Assembly (NCBI GenBank): GCA_958418185.1
Contig: CATZEP010000057.1
Location: 1-8,259, forward strand
Source of the DNA: an uncultured Collinsella sp.
GTDB lineage: Bacteria > Actinomycetota > Coriobacteriia > Coriobacteriales > Coriobacteriaceae
Reading direction: 5' to 3'
Length of the DNA: 8,259 bases
Shown in pieces: positions 1 through 5,286 of this stretch; the first letter of the stretch is position 1, and every line of letters begins with the position of its first letter. The position numbers and the translations under genes are program-made. The notes below the pieces were generated by a model. It had not been told where the DNA came from and searched no databases. It worked only from the letters and a program-made list of their open reading frames with translations.

Positions 1-102
1 GTCAACCTCAAAGACGCCACCCAGCTCCCGACGAAGCAGGAGTTCATAGGACGGATCGTTGAGATTTCCCAAGCATGTCGTCGAAACCAAGCGCTCAGGC
101 AT
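1..102 (-). CDS. unrecognised protein, N-terminal 34 codons only
   Basis: This open frame starts with ATG at 102 and runs off the left edge of the window, so only the first 34 residues are visible (beginning MPERLVSTTCLGNLNDPSYE). The start lies 3 bases beyond the TAG stop of the FKBP gene, in the arrangement TAG-AGC-ATG. This suggests co-transcription and translation by coupling or reinitiation. No separate strong Shine-Dalgarno is evident, but the GAGG near the end of the FKBP gene could serve. There is no signal peptide, and the visible part is soluble and mildly charged. I do not recognise the family. The call as a real gene rests on the tight spacing and an open frame to the window edge. 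A short spurious frame cannot be excluded. Confidence 0.5.
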   Translation of the reverse strand, partial: MPERLVSTTCLGNLNDPSYELLLRRELGGVFEVD

Positions 103-105
103 GCT

Positions 106-534
106 CTAACCCTCGACCTCGACGAGCTCGATATCAAAGTTGAGATCCTTGCCGGCGAGCTCGTGATTGGCGTCGAGCGTCACGGCCTCGGGCGTCACGT
201 CGATGACGACGGCGGGGACGGGCATACCGCTCGGCGTGGACAGGAAGAGCTTCATACCCTTCTCGATCTGCTCGATGTTGGGAACCTGCTCGGCCGGGAA
301 GGTCAGAACCATCTCGGGATTGTGCTCGCCGTAGGCATCGGCAGCAGGAATGTGCACGGTCTTCTTCTCGCCCACCTGCATGTCGACAACAGCGGCGTCG
401 AAGCCCTTGATCATCTGGCCGGCGCCGCAGGTGAACTCCAGCGGCTCGCCGCGATCGTAGGAGCTATCGAACTGCGTGCCGTCGTCGAGCGTACCGCGAT
501 AATGGGTCTTGACCTTCTTGCCCTGGTTGGACAT
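106..534 (-). CDS. SlyD-like FKBP-type peptidyl-prolyl cis-trans isomerase
   Basis: This is a cytoplasmic prolyl isomerase and chaperone of 142 residues. The FKBP fold is seen in VKTHYRGTLDDGTQFDSS (about residues 8-25), the GQMIKGFDAAVVDMQVGEKKTV core (39-60) and IPAADAYGEHNP (62-73). An insert-in-flap chaperone domain follows (about 73-120), and the chain returns to the FKBP fold with DANHELAGKDLNFDIELVEVEG. That architecture is typical of SlyD. E. coli SlyD has a long His/Cys-rich metal-binding tail, but here the protein ends right after the core, so nickel handling is unlikely. I chose the ATG at 534 because GGAGG lies 5 bases upstream. An in-frame start at 564 would add ten residues with no family match. 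It is divergent from the dipeptidase gene, and the next gene follows 3 bases after its stop. Known from the family: folding helper for proline-limited proteins. The client here is unknown. Confidence 0.93.
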   Translation of the reverse strand: MSNQGKKVKTHYRGTLDDGTQFDSSYDRGEPLEFTCGAGQMIKGFDAAVVDMQVGEKKTVHIPAADAYGEHNPEMVLTFPAEQVPNIEQIEKGMKLFLSTPSGMPVPAVVIDVTPEAVTLDANHELAGKDLNFDIELVEVEG

Positions 535-592
535 GGTAACCTCCGTAATAAGGGCGGCGCACAACGCGGGCCGCCGTGAACATATGGCGCTA

Positions 593-598
593 ACTATA
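593..598 (-). promoter_or_regulatory. candidate -10 box for the FKBP gene
   Basis: On the minus strand TATAGT lies about 60 bases upstream of the FKBP start, in the 120-bp spacer between the divergent FKBP and dipeptidase genes. I cannot see a convincing -35 hexamer at 16-18 bases. The predicted leader contains a small GGCGGC/GCCGCC stem (553-575). For the opposite strand the best -10 is TACAAT at 608-613, also without a good -35. Low confidence for both. Confidence 0.3.
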
Positions 599-654
599 CC
601 CTAGTCATACAATTCAATGACAGTTTGCAAAGAAACGCTGCAACCGGAGGAACC

Positions 655-1668
655 ATGGCATATCCCGTATTTGACTTGCACTGCGACACCGCCGACCGCA
701 TCGGCTGGGCCACACTCGATCTTGACCTGCGCTTTACCGCCGGGACCGACGGTTATTTCCCCGGCGACGAAACGCATCCGCAAGATTTCGACCTCATCGA
801 GGGCAACGCCTGCGCCATCTCGCTCGCAAAGATCGGCAACACGCCGTGGGCACAGTGCTTCGCCACGTTTGTCCCCGACGAGATTCCCACCGCCCACGCC
901 GCGCGCTTCCAAGCGCAGATCATGGCGCACATGAGCGGCCAGGCCATGCTCAACCACGACCGCATGGTCAACGTGCGCAGCGCCGCTGACATTCGCCCTG
1001 CACTCAAGGACGGCAAGGTCGCCTGCATCCACACCATCGAAAACGCCACGTTCTTTGCCGAGGACCCCGCGCTGATCGAGGTGCTCAAGAGCCTGGGCGT
1101 TCTCATGTCATCGCTCAGCTGGAACGCGCAGGGACCGCTCGCGAGCGGCCACGACACCCACGCCGGCCTCACCGCCGCCGGCATCGAGGCGCTTACGCAG
1201 ATGGAACGCGTCGGCATGGTGCTCGACGTCTCCCACCTCAACGACGAGTGCTTTGACGAGGTTGTCGCCCACGCCACGCGCCCCTTCGTCGCCAGCCACT
1301 CCAACTCCCGCGCGGTTTGCGGCGTCAAGCGCAACCTCACCGACGACCAGTTCCGCACCATTCGCGACATGGGCGGCATCGTCGGCCTCAACTACTGCAG
1401 CGAATTCCTCTCCAACGAAGCAACCGACGAGACCGCCGCAGATGTCACCTTCGACCAGCTGGCAGCCCATATCGAACACTGGCTCGACCTGGGCGGCGAA
1501 GATGTCATCGCGCTCGGCGGCGACTGGGACGGCGCCAAGGTACCCGACTTCCTCTCCGATGCCAGCAAGATGCCCGAGTTCCAGAACATGCTCTCCAAGC
1601 ACTTTGGCAAGACCGTGATGCAGAAGCTCTGCAGCGACAACGCGCTTGCCTTCTTTGAGCGTTATTAA
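655..1668 (+). CDS. membrane dipeptidase family protein (peptidase family M19)
   Basis: This is a 337-residue zinc-dependent dipeptidase of the amidohydrolase fold, the bacterial counterpart of mammalian renal dipeptidase. The expected metal ligands are all present: the HxD pair in FDLHCD (H9, D11), the bridging glutamate in HTIENA (E129), histidines in LDVSHLND (H194) and VASHSNSRAVC (H215), and the catalytic aspartate in ALGGDWDG (D290). The length fits bacterial members, and I see no signal peptide or membrane segment, so it should be cytoplasmic. ATG at 655 has GGAGG 4 bases upstream. An in-frame TTG at 625 is less likely because the family begins near the HxD motif. Members cleave L-L or L-D dipeptides, so a role in peptide nutrition or cell-wall peptide recycling is plausible, but substrate choice cannot be read from the sequence. 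A GC-rich inverted repeat follows the stop, and the ygjP-like gene starts 74 bases downstream. Confidence 0.93.
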   Translation: MAYPVFDLHCDTADRIGWATLDLDLRFTAGTDGYFPGDETHPQDFDLIEGNACAISLAKIGNTPWAQCFATFVPDEIPTAHAARFQAQIMAHMSGQAMLNHDRMVNVRSAADIRPALKDGKVACIHTIENATFFAEDPALIEVLKSLGVLMSSLSWNAQGPLASGHDTHAGLTAAGIEALTQMERVGMVLDVSHLNDECFDEVVAHATRPFVASHSNSRAVCGVKRNLTDDQFRTIRDMGGIVGLNYCSEFLSNEATDETAADVTFDQLAAHIEHWLDLGGEDVIALGGDWDGAKVPDFLSDASKMPEFQNMLSKHFGKTVMQKLCSDNALAFFERY

Positions 1669-1684
1669 TTTCACATCCCTTGAG

Positions 1685-1720
1685 CGGGCCGGCATGCCGA
1701 GCGGTCGATATGCCGGCCCG
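1685..1720 (+). repeat. 11-bp perfect inverted repeat after the dipeptidase gene
   Basis: CGGGCCGGCAT (1685-1695) is matched exactly by ATGCCGGCCCG (1710-1720) around a 14-base loop. It begins 16 bases after the dipeptidase stop and ends 10 bases before the ribosome binding site of the next gene. It looks like a terminator or 3'-end stabilising stem, but the base run that follows (TCCCC) is not a U-tract, so it is not a standard intrinsic terminator. Partial read-through into the ygjP-like gene would be expected. Confidence 0.6.
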
Positions 1721-1742
1721 TCCCCAATCTGAAGGATAACTT

Positions 1743-2519
1743 TTGACGCAGCAATTTGCGATTTTCCTACCCCGACCGGATGGGATGCCCATCCCCGTCG
1801 TCGTTACCAAAAAGCGCGTCAAGAACTTCAACCTGCGCGTCACATCGAGCGGTGAGGTCCACGCCAGCGCACCGCTCGGCGCCAGCCGCGAGCGTATCGA
1901 AGCGTTTGTGAAGCGCAACAACGCCTGGATTATCGGCCGACTTGCCCAGCGTGAGCAACGTCAGGCAACGTCACGAGAGCCACTCAGCCCCTCGTCCATC
2001 ATTGCGCTTTGGGGCATGCCCATCACGGTACAGGACGCACTCGATCACAACTTTGCGTCACCCGCACCGCGACCCAAACAGGCCACCTTCGCAAGTTTTA
2101 TGGGTACCGACGAATCGAACGGAGGCCCACAGGCCAAGCGGCTCGCAATCCTCGACGGTCTAACGTCCGACGAGCTCCAAGCCCACATCGACCAGCTCTA
2201 TACGTCCGAGGTCACATCGGCGCTGCGCGATATTTTGCACGCGTACGAAATCGCAATGGGCGTCTCCGTTTCCCGCGTTTCCGTACGCAGCATGAAAACG
2301 CGTTGGGGCTCGTGCACGCCCAAATCCGGCGCCATTCGCATCGCACGAGAACTTGCCGCCTACCCCATCGAATGCCTTGACATGGTTGTCGCCCACGAGC
2401 TCGTCCACTTGCTCGAGCCAAGCCACAATCAGCGGTTCCACGCCCTGCTCGACATGTACTGCCCCAACAATAGGGTTCTGTCGCAGCGGCTCAAAAAACC
2501 GCCCGCCAACGAGCTCTAG
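1743..2519 (+). CDS. YgjP-like (DUF45) zinc metallopeptidase-fold protein
   Basis: This 258-residue protein has the YgjP/DUF45 layout. The N-terminal region shows KRVKNFNLRVTSSGEVHASAPLGAS and a nearby Trp-containing helix (about residues 24-70). A variable middle (about 72-150) is low in conservation and slightly longer than in compact relatives. The catalytic C-terminal domain carries SMKTRWGSCTPKSGAIR (183-199) and the zinc motif HELVH (218-222), with the third ligand H228 in EPSHNQRF. Translation starts at TTG (1743): AAGGA lies 6 bases upstream, and the next in-frame ATG is well inside the domain. No signal peptide is visible, so it is probably cytoplasmic. E. coli YgjP has been reported to hydrolyse UTP to UMP and pyrophosphate, while most members remain uncharacterised. 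Its function here is therefore open: protease-like fold, possible nucleotide pyrophosphatase. It ends 6 bases from the convergent folB gene. Confidence 0.88.
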   Translation: MTQQFAIFLPRPDGMPIPVVVTKKRVKNFNLRVTSSGEVHASAPLGASRERIEAFVKRNNAWIIGRLAQREQRQATSREPLSPSSIIALWGMPITVQDALDHNFASPAPRPKQATFASFMGTDESNGGPQAKRLAILDGLTSDELQAHIDQLYTSEVTSALRDILHAYEIAMGVSVSRVSVRSMKTRWGSCTPKSGAIRIARELAAYPIECLDMVVAHELVHLLEPSHNQRFHALLDMYCPNNRVLSQRLKKPPANEL

Positions 2520-2526
2520 CGTCGGC
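2493..2526 (-). terminator. weak candidate terminator for the nrd-fol block
   Basis: Read on the minus strand just past folB, GCCGAC (2526-2521) can pair with GTTGGC (2510-2505) with one G-U pair. Six bases later there is a run of six T (2498-2493). The gap between stem and T-run and the short stem make this a poor intrinsic terminator. It is recorded because no better one exists between the convergent genes, and it would lie inside the end of the ygjP-like coding region. Confidence 0.2.
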
Positions 2527-3011
2527 TAGCGCACACGCTCGATCTCGACGCCGCAGCTTGCCAGGGGAAGACCGACGGGCGCCCAAGGCTTATCGAGCTT
2601 AACACGCACGCCAAGCAGCAAGGGGTAACGACGTAGCAGCATCTGGGCCACACCCTCGGCTGCGGCCTCGATGAGCTTAAACGTATGCTCGCGCAGATAG
2701 CCGTCGACATCGTGGCACACCGAGCCGTAATCAATCGAGGCATCCAGGTTGTCGTGCTCCCCTGCCGCGCGCAGGTCGGCATAGAGCACCAAGGACACGA
2801 CAAACTTCTGCCCCAGGGCGTTCTCCTCGGGATACACGCCGTGGTTGGCAAAGACCTCGAGACCGTCGATAGTAATGCGGTCGGCATGGCGCAGGTCGTC
2901 ATAGCTCACATGAGGCACCGCCGTTGCGGCGGAAATCTCACCCCTGCCACGACGGGCAAGCTCGGCACCTTCGGTCTTGGTTGCATTCTCAGGTAGCTTT
3001 TTGTTAGTCAT
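2526..3011 (-). CDS. folB: dihydroneopterin aldolase
   Basis: FolB splits 7,8-dihydroneopterin into 6-hydroxymethyl-7,8-dihydropterin and glycolaldehyde, an early cytoplasmic step of folate synthesis. The FolB domain covers about residues 44-161. It has ITIDGLEVFANHGVYPEENALGQKF with the conserved Gly-Val-x-x-x-Glu segment, DNLDASIDYGSV with the substrate-site tyrosine, FKLIEAAAEGVA with the second glutamate, and VKLDKPWAPVGLP with the catalytic-type lysine. The usual length is near 120 residues. This protein is 161 because of a 43-residue polar, likely disordered N-terminal extension. I kept the ATG at 3011 because GAAGGAG lies 9 bases upstream and no other ATG precedes the domain. It is the last gene of the block, 42 bases after the HD gene. 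folK and folP, often beside or fused to folB, are not in the window. Confidence 0.92.
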   Translation of the reverse strand: MTNKKLPENATKTEGAELARRGRGEISAATAVPHVSYDDLRHADRITIDGLEVFANHGVYPEENALGQKFVVSLVLYADLRAAGEHDNLDASIDYGSVCHDVDGYLREHTFKLIEAAAEGVAQMLLRRYPLLLGVRVKLDKPWAPVGLPLASCGVEIERVR

Positions 3012-3053
3012 CGCGATCGTCTCCTTCGTCAGAACCCCGACCGCGCATGCCGA

Positions 3054-3635
3054 CTACACGCGAATCGACAGGTTCTTTTTATCATCGCTCCAGTTGCAAG
3101 CATTGCGCGCGGGGCATGCAAAGCAGGCGCGCGACGCTTTGTCGGCTGCATAGAGCAGACGCTCAAGCGGCTGGCTGTTCACGCGCAGCTTTCGATGGCC
3201 CAGAATGGCCGTCTTAATGGCTGCGGCATCTGCCGGCTCAAACGCCACGTCATCGGGCATGCCGCCGAGAATCGCATCAGCGACGCGCTCGCTTGCAACA
3301 TCATGAGATATACCCGATTCATACTGTTCATCTTTGCCGATATCGTGAAGAAGTGCCGTGGCGTAGATGACCTCGCGGTCAAATTCAAGCTGTTCCTCGA
3401 GATTCTTAATCCACATAATGCGCGCGACATCCAGCAGATGGTCAATACCGTGGCGGCAAAAGATGCGCCCCGATTCCAACTGTGCAATGTTGCCCAGGTG
3501 CCGCCGGAACAGCCCGTTGGCACAAATGTAATCAATGCGAGGCATGGCGCCAAAGGGAGTCAGGCCCGAAGCCAAAAAGCCGCGACGCGGCGTCCCCTCA
3601 TCGGTCTTCGATGTAAAGTCGTTGACGACCCTCAT
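3054..3635 (-). CDS. HD-domain phosphohydrolase, candidate dihydroneopterin phosphate hydrolase
   Basis: This is a 193-residue soluble protein with an HD metal-dependent phosphohydrolase domain (about residues 60-170). Visible ligands are H62 in CRHGIDHLLDVARI, the H97-D98 pair in ALLHDIGKDEQ, a further H111-D112, and D165 in YAADKASRA. The C-terminus carries three cysteines spaced CFACPARNAC (C171, C174, C180) followed by NWSDDKKNLSI, which could bind a metal or simply be structural. The N-terminal 40 residues are unlike the rest. ATG at 3635 follows the folE stop by one base (TAG-C-ATG) with no good Shine-Dalgarno, so it is probably translated by coupling to folE. A downstream ATG at 3545 also lacks a Shine-Dalgarno. 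HD proteins act on nucleotide and pterin phosphates. Its position between folE and folB suggests removal of phosphate from dihydroneopterin triphosphate, but this is inference. Confidence 0.85.
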   Translation of the reverse strand: MRVVNDFTSKTDEGTPRRGFLASGLTPFGAMPRIDYICANGLFRRHLGNIAQLESGRIFCRHGIDHLLDVARIMWIKNLEEQLEFDREVIYATALLHDIGKDEQYESGISHDVASERVADAILGGMPDDVAFEPADAAAIKTAILGHRKLRVNSQPLERLLYAADKASRACFACPARNACNWSDDKKNLSIRV

Positions 3636-3636
3636 G

Positions 3637-4194
3637 CTAACGGCCCAGCATCCTAAAGAACCGCTCCTCGAGCGCGGGATCGGTCTCAAAGACGCCGCGG
3701 CGAGCGAGCGTCACGGTCTTGGTACCGGGCTTTTGCACGCCGCGCATGGTCATGCACATATGCTCGGCTTCCATGAGTACGATCGCTCCTTGGGGAGCAA
3801 GATATTCCATGAGGGCATCGGCAACCTGTGCACACAGCTGCTCCTGCAGCTGCAGTCGACGGGCATAGACCTCAACCGTGCGGGCAAGCTTAGACAAACC
3901 CGCCACGCGACCGTTAGGGATATAGCCGATCGCAGCCTTGCCATAAAACGGCAGCAGATGGTGCTCGCACAGCGAGTAAAACGTGATGTCGCGCTCGATA
4001 ACCAAATCGTTCGAAGCGACGGCAAAGGTTTTGGACAGGTGCTCCTCGGCGCTCTGATCCATGCCGCCGGCAATCTCGCCATACATACGGGCGACGCGTG
4101 CCGGCGTCTCCAGCAAGCCCTCACGAGTTGGGTCCTCGCCTATGCCCTCAAGCAACAGCTTAATGGCGGCCTCGACTTTTTCCTGATCGACCAT
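3637..4194 (-). CDS. folE: GTP cyclohydrolase I
   Basis: FolE converts GTP to 7,8-dihydroneopterin triphosphate and formate, the first committed step of folate synthesis. The 185-residue protein matches the compact bacterial type IA enzyme. It has an N-terminal DPTREGLLETPARVARMYGE helix region (21-40), CEHHLLPFYGKAAIGYIP (76-93) supplying zinc ligands C76 and H79, the GRVAGLSKLAR nucleotide-site segment (95-105), and AEHMCMTMRGVQKPG with the third ligand C147. The ligand spacings (3 and 71 residues) match those of E. coli C110, H113 and C181. I chose ATG at 4194, which has GAGG 5 bases upstream. A GTG at 4257, 3 bases after the nrdG stop, would add 21 basic, unconserved residues and cannot be ruled out. 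The stop is one base from the HD gene's start. Confidence 0.95.
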   Translation of the reverse strand: MVDQEKVEAAIKLLLEGIGEDPTREGLLETPARVARMYGEIAGGMDQSAEEHLSKTFAVASNDLVIERDITFYSLCEHHLLPFYGKAAIGYIPNGRVAGLSKLARTVEVYARRLQLQEQLCAQVADALMEYLAPQGAIVLMEAEHMCMTMRGVQKPGTKTVTLARRGVFETDPALEERFFRMLGR

Positions 4195-4260
4195 CTGGGC
4201 CTCACTTTTCCGATTTTGCGTTCGCGCTATGGTACCACGCCCTTTGGCATCGGCCACAAG

Positions 4261-4842
4261 CTACATAGTATGGGTCGAATAGACCGGATCGTCTCGCCAA
4301 AGCTCCACAGCATCGCAAAGCGCAACGCCCTCACGCGCAGCACGAGCGCGCGTGGCGTTCATGTCGATCACGCGCTGATTACTCGAACCCCTAAAACGCA
4401 ACGAGATATCGTGCAAGTCTTGAACAAACGGGCCGTCCACTAGCATGTCGAGGCAGGCAAGAATGCGGTCCGTCAACTCGGTATGATGACGGCCGCCCGG
4501 CATAAGTTCCTCGAGCACGTCGCCGGTAAAGCACCAAATGGTCTTCCCCGACTCCACAGGATAGGCCGCACGCACGCGTTCGATAAAGTCAACGAGACCT
4601 GCTTGATTCTCGGGCTCCATAGGCTCGCCACCCAGAATCGTCAGGCCATCAATAAAGGGATGGTCGAGACTCTCGATAATCTTGTCCTCGACGGCATGGT
4701 CGAACGGTTCACCCGCAGCAAAGTCCCACGCGACGGAGTTAAAGCAATTCTTGCACCCACGACGGCACCCACTCACAAACAGAGAAGTACGAACACCTTC
4801 CCCATCAGCAATGTCGAAATACTTAATGTTCGCGTAGTTCAT
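4261..4842 (-). CDS. nrdG: anaerobic ribonucleotide reductase activating protein (radical SAM)
   Basis: NrdG is the radical SAM activase that installs the glycyl radical on NrdD by reductive cleavage of S-adenosylmethionine at a [4Fe-4S] cluster. The cluster motif CRRGCKNC (C26, C30, C33; spacing CX3CX2C) is intact, and ILGGEPMEPEN (70-80) is the SAM-contacting Gly-Gly-Glu-Pro segment. DMLVDGPFVQDLHD and FRGSSNQRVID (150-160) are typical of the family's C-terminal part. The length of 193 residues is normal. ATG at 4842 has AGGAAGG 6 bases upstream. An in-frame ATG at 4890 would read through one arm of a long hairpin and is rejected. The gene follows nrdD after 426 bases, an unusually long gap for this pair, and the hairpin at 4857-4942 ends one base before the ribosome binding site. 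Confidence 0.95.
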   Translation of the reverse strand: MNYANIKYFDIADGEGVRTSLFVSGCRRGCKNCFNSVAWDFAAGEPFDHAVEDKIIESLDHPFIDGLTILGGEPMEPENQAGLVDFIERVRAAYPVESGKTIWCFTGDVLEELMPGGRHHTELTDRILACLDMLVDGPFVQDLHDISLRFRGSSNQRVIDMNATRARAAREGVALCDAVELWRDDPVYSTHTM

Positions 4843-4856
4843 AGGTAACCTTCCTG

Positions 4857-4942
4857 GGGGTCTGGAGCACATCATCCCGTCCTCAAACATTCTCGGCCTT
4901 CGGCCTGCGAAACTGCGGGCGGGACGATATGCTCCAGACCCC
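4857..4942 (-). repeat. long imperfect inverted repeat directly upstream of the nrdG ribosome binding site
   Basis: GGGGTCTGGAGCA (4857-4869) pairs exactly with TGCTCCAGACCCC (4930-4942). The pairing continues inward with single mismatches: 4871-4873 with 4926-4928, and 4875-4882 with 4917-4924, the latter including one G-U pair. That gives about 24 base pairs in total. The loop holds a small GGCC-TTC-GGCC hairpin (4895-4905). In the nrdD-nrdG transcript the base of the stem lies one base from AGGAAGG, the nrdG ribosome binding site, and leaves that site single-stranded. Possible roles are an attenuator, a processing site or a translation-tuning element. Confidence 0.75.
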
Positions 4943-4951
4943 TCGCGAGCG

Positions 4952-4982
4952 ATACTCGATGAACAAAGCGAACATCGAGTAT
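4952..4982 (-). repeat. 10-bp perfect inverted repeat in the nrdD-nrdG spacer
   Basis: ATACTCGATG (4952-4961) is matched by CATCGAGTAT (4973-4982) with an 11-base loop. On the minus strand the upstream arm contains TATACT (4983-4978), a close match to a -10 hexamer. No TTGACA-like -35 lies at the right distance, so an internal nrdG promoter here is only a weak possibility. A dyad operator and a simple RNA hairpin are both possible readings. Confidence 0.5.
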
Positions 4983-5090
4983 AGGGTTCGAGGTCTAATA
5001 AAAACTTTGTTGCAGCTCAACCGTCATCGCAAGCAAAACGTTGTTGAAAGTCAACTCATTTCCGCTAAGAACTTCGAGGAGTGAGCAGAC

Positions 5091-5286
5091 CGCATGCTGC
5101 ATCTCAACTACGTCAACTTGGCTGCCCCGTAGCGAGGCCCCGGACCTTTGCTCGATATGAGTTCCGCACGAACAGGAGGCGCCAGTGGCGCCTCCGTCGT
5201 GAGCCCGGACTGTCCGAAATAGCGAGTAAAGGTCCGGGGCCTCGCTACGGGGCAGCTTGGGATGGTTATTAGAGATGCAGCACGCG
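5091..5286 (-). repeat. large symmetrical inverted repeat spanning the nrdD 3' end and the spacer
   Basis: The core arms are 5121-5154 and 5223-5256: 34 bases each with a single mismatch (5150 against 5227). Symmetry about the same centre resumes after a 15-base unmatched stretch on each side. Positions 5091-5105 match the complement of 5272-5286 at 14 of 15 bases, and the latter segment is the end of the nrdD coding region. Inside the loop sits a GGAGGCGCC/GGCGCCTCC hairpin with a 3-base loop (5175-5195), extended by CACGA/TCGTG (5167-5171 with 5197-5201). The core stem begins 12 bases after the nrdD stop and is not followed by a U-tract. It probably acts on the nrdD mRNA 3' end. Its origin is discussed in the findings. 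Confidence 0.8.

Noticed and set aside
625..654. TTG start for the dipeptidase ten codons upstream
   Set aside because: The GGAGG at 646-650 lies inside this extension and is placed correctly for ATG at 655, where the family normally begins.
3535..4443. A 302-codon plus-strand frame across folE and the nrdG end
   Set aside because: It lies antisense to folE and nrdG, both with intact catalytic motifs, and has no family features of its own.
5069..5154. A second nrdD gene fragment or a mobile element with terminal repeats
   Set aside because: Only about 30 bases resemble nrdD, an in-frame stop interrupts them, and no transposase or target-site duplication is visible. A local inverted duplication explains the gap-free symmetry better.
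5121..5256. Standard intrinsic terminator after nrdD
   Set aside because: The stem is far longer than usual, has a large structured loop and is not followed by a T-run on the minus strand. It is recorded as an inverted repeat instead.
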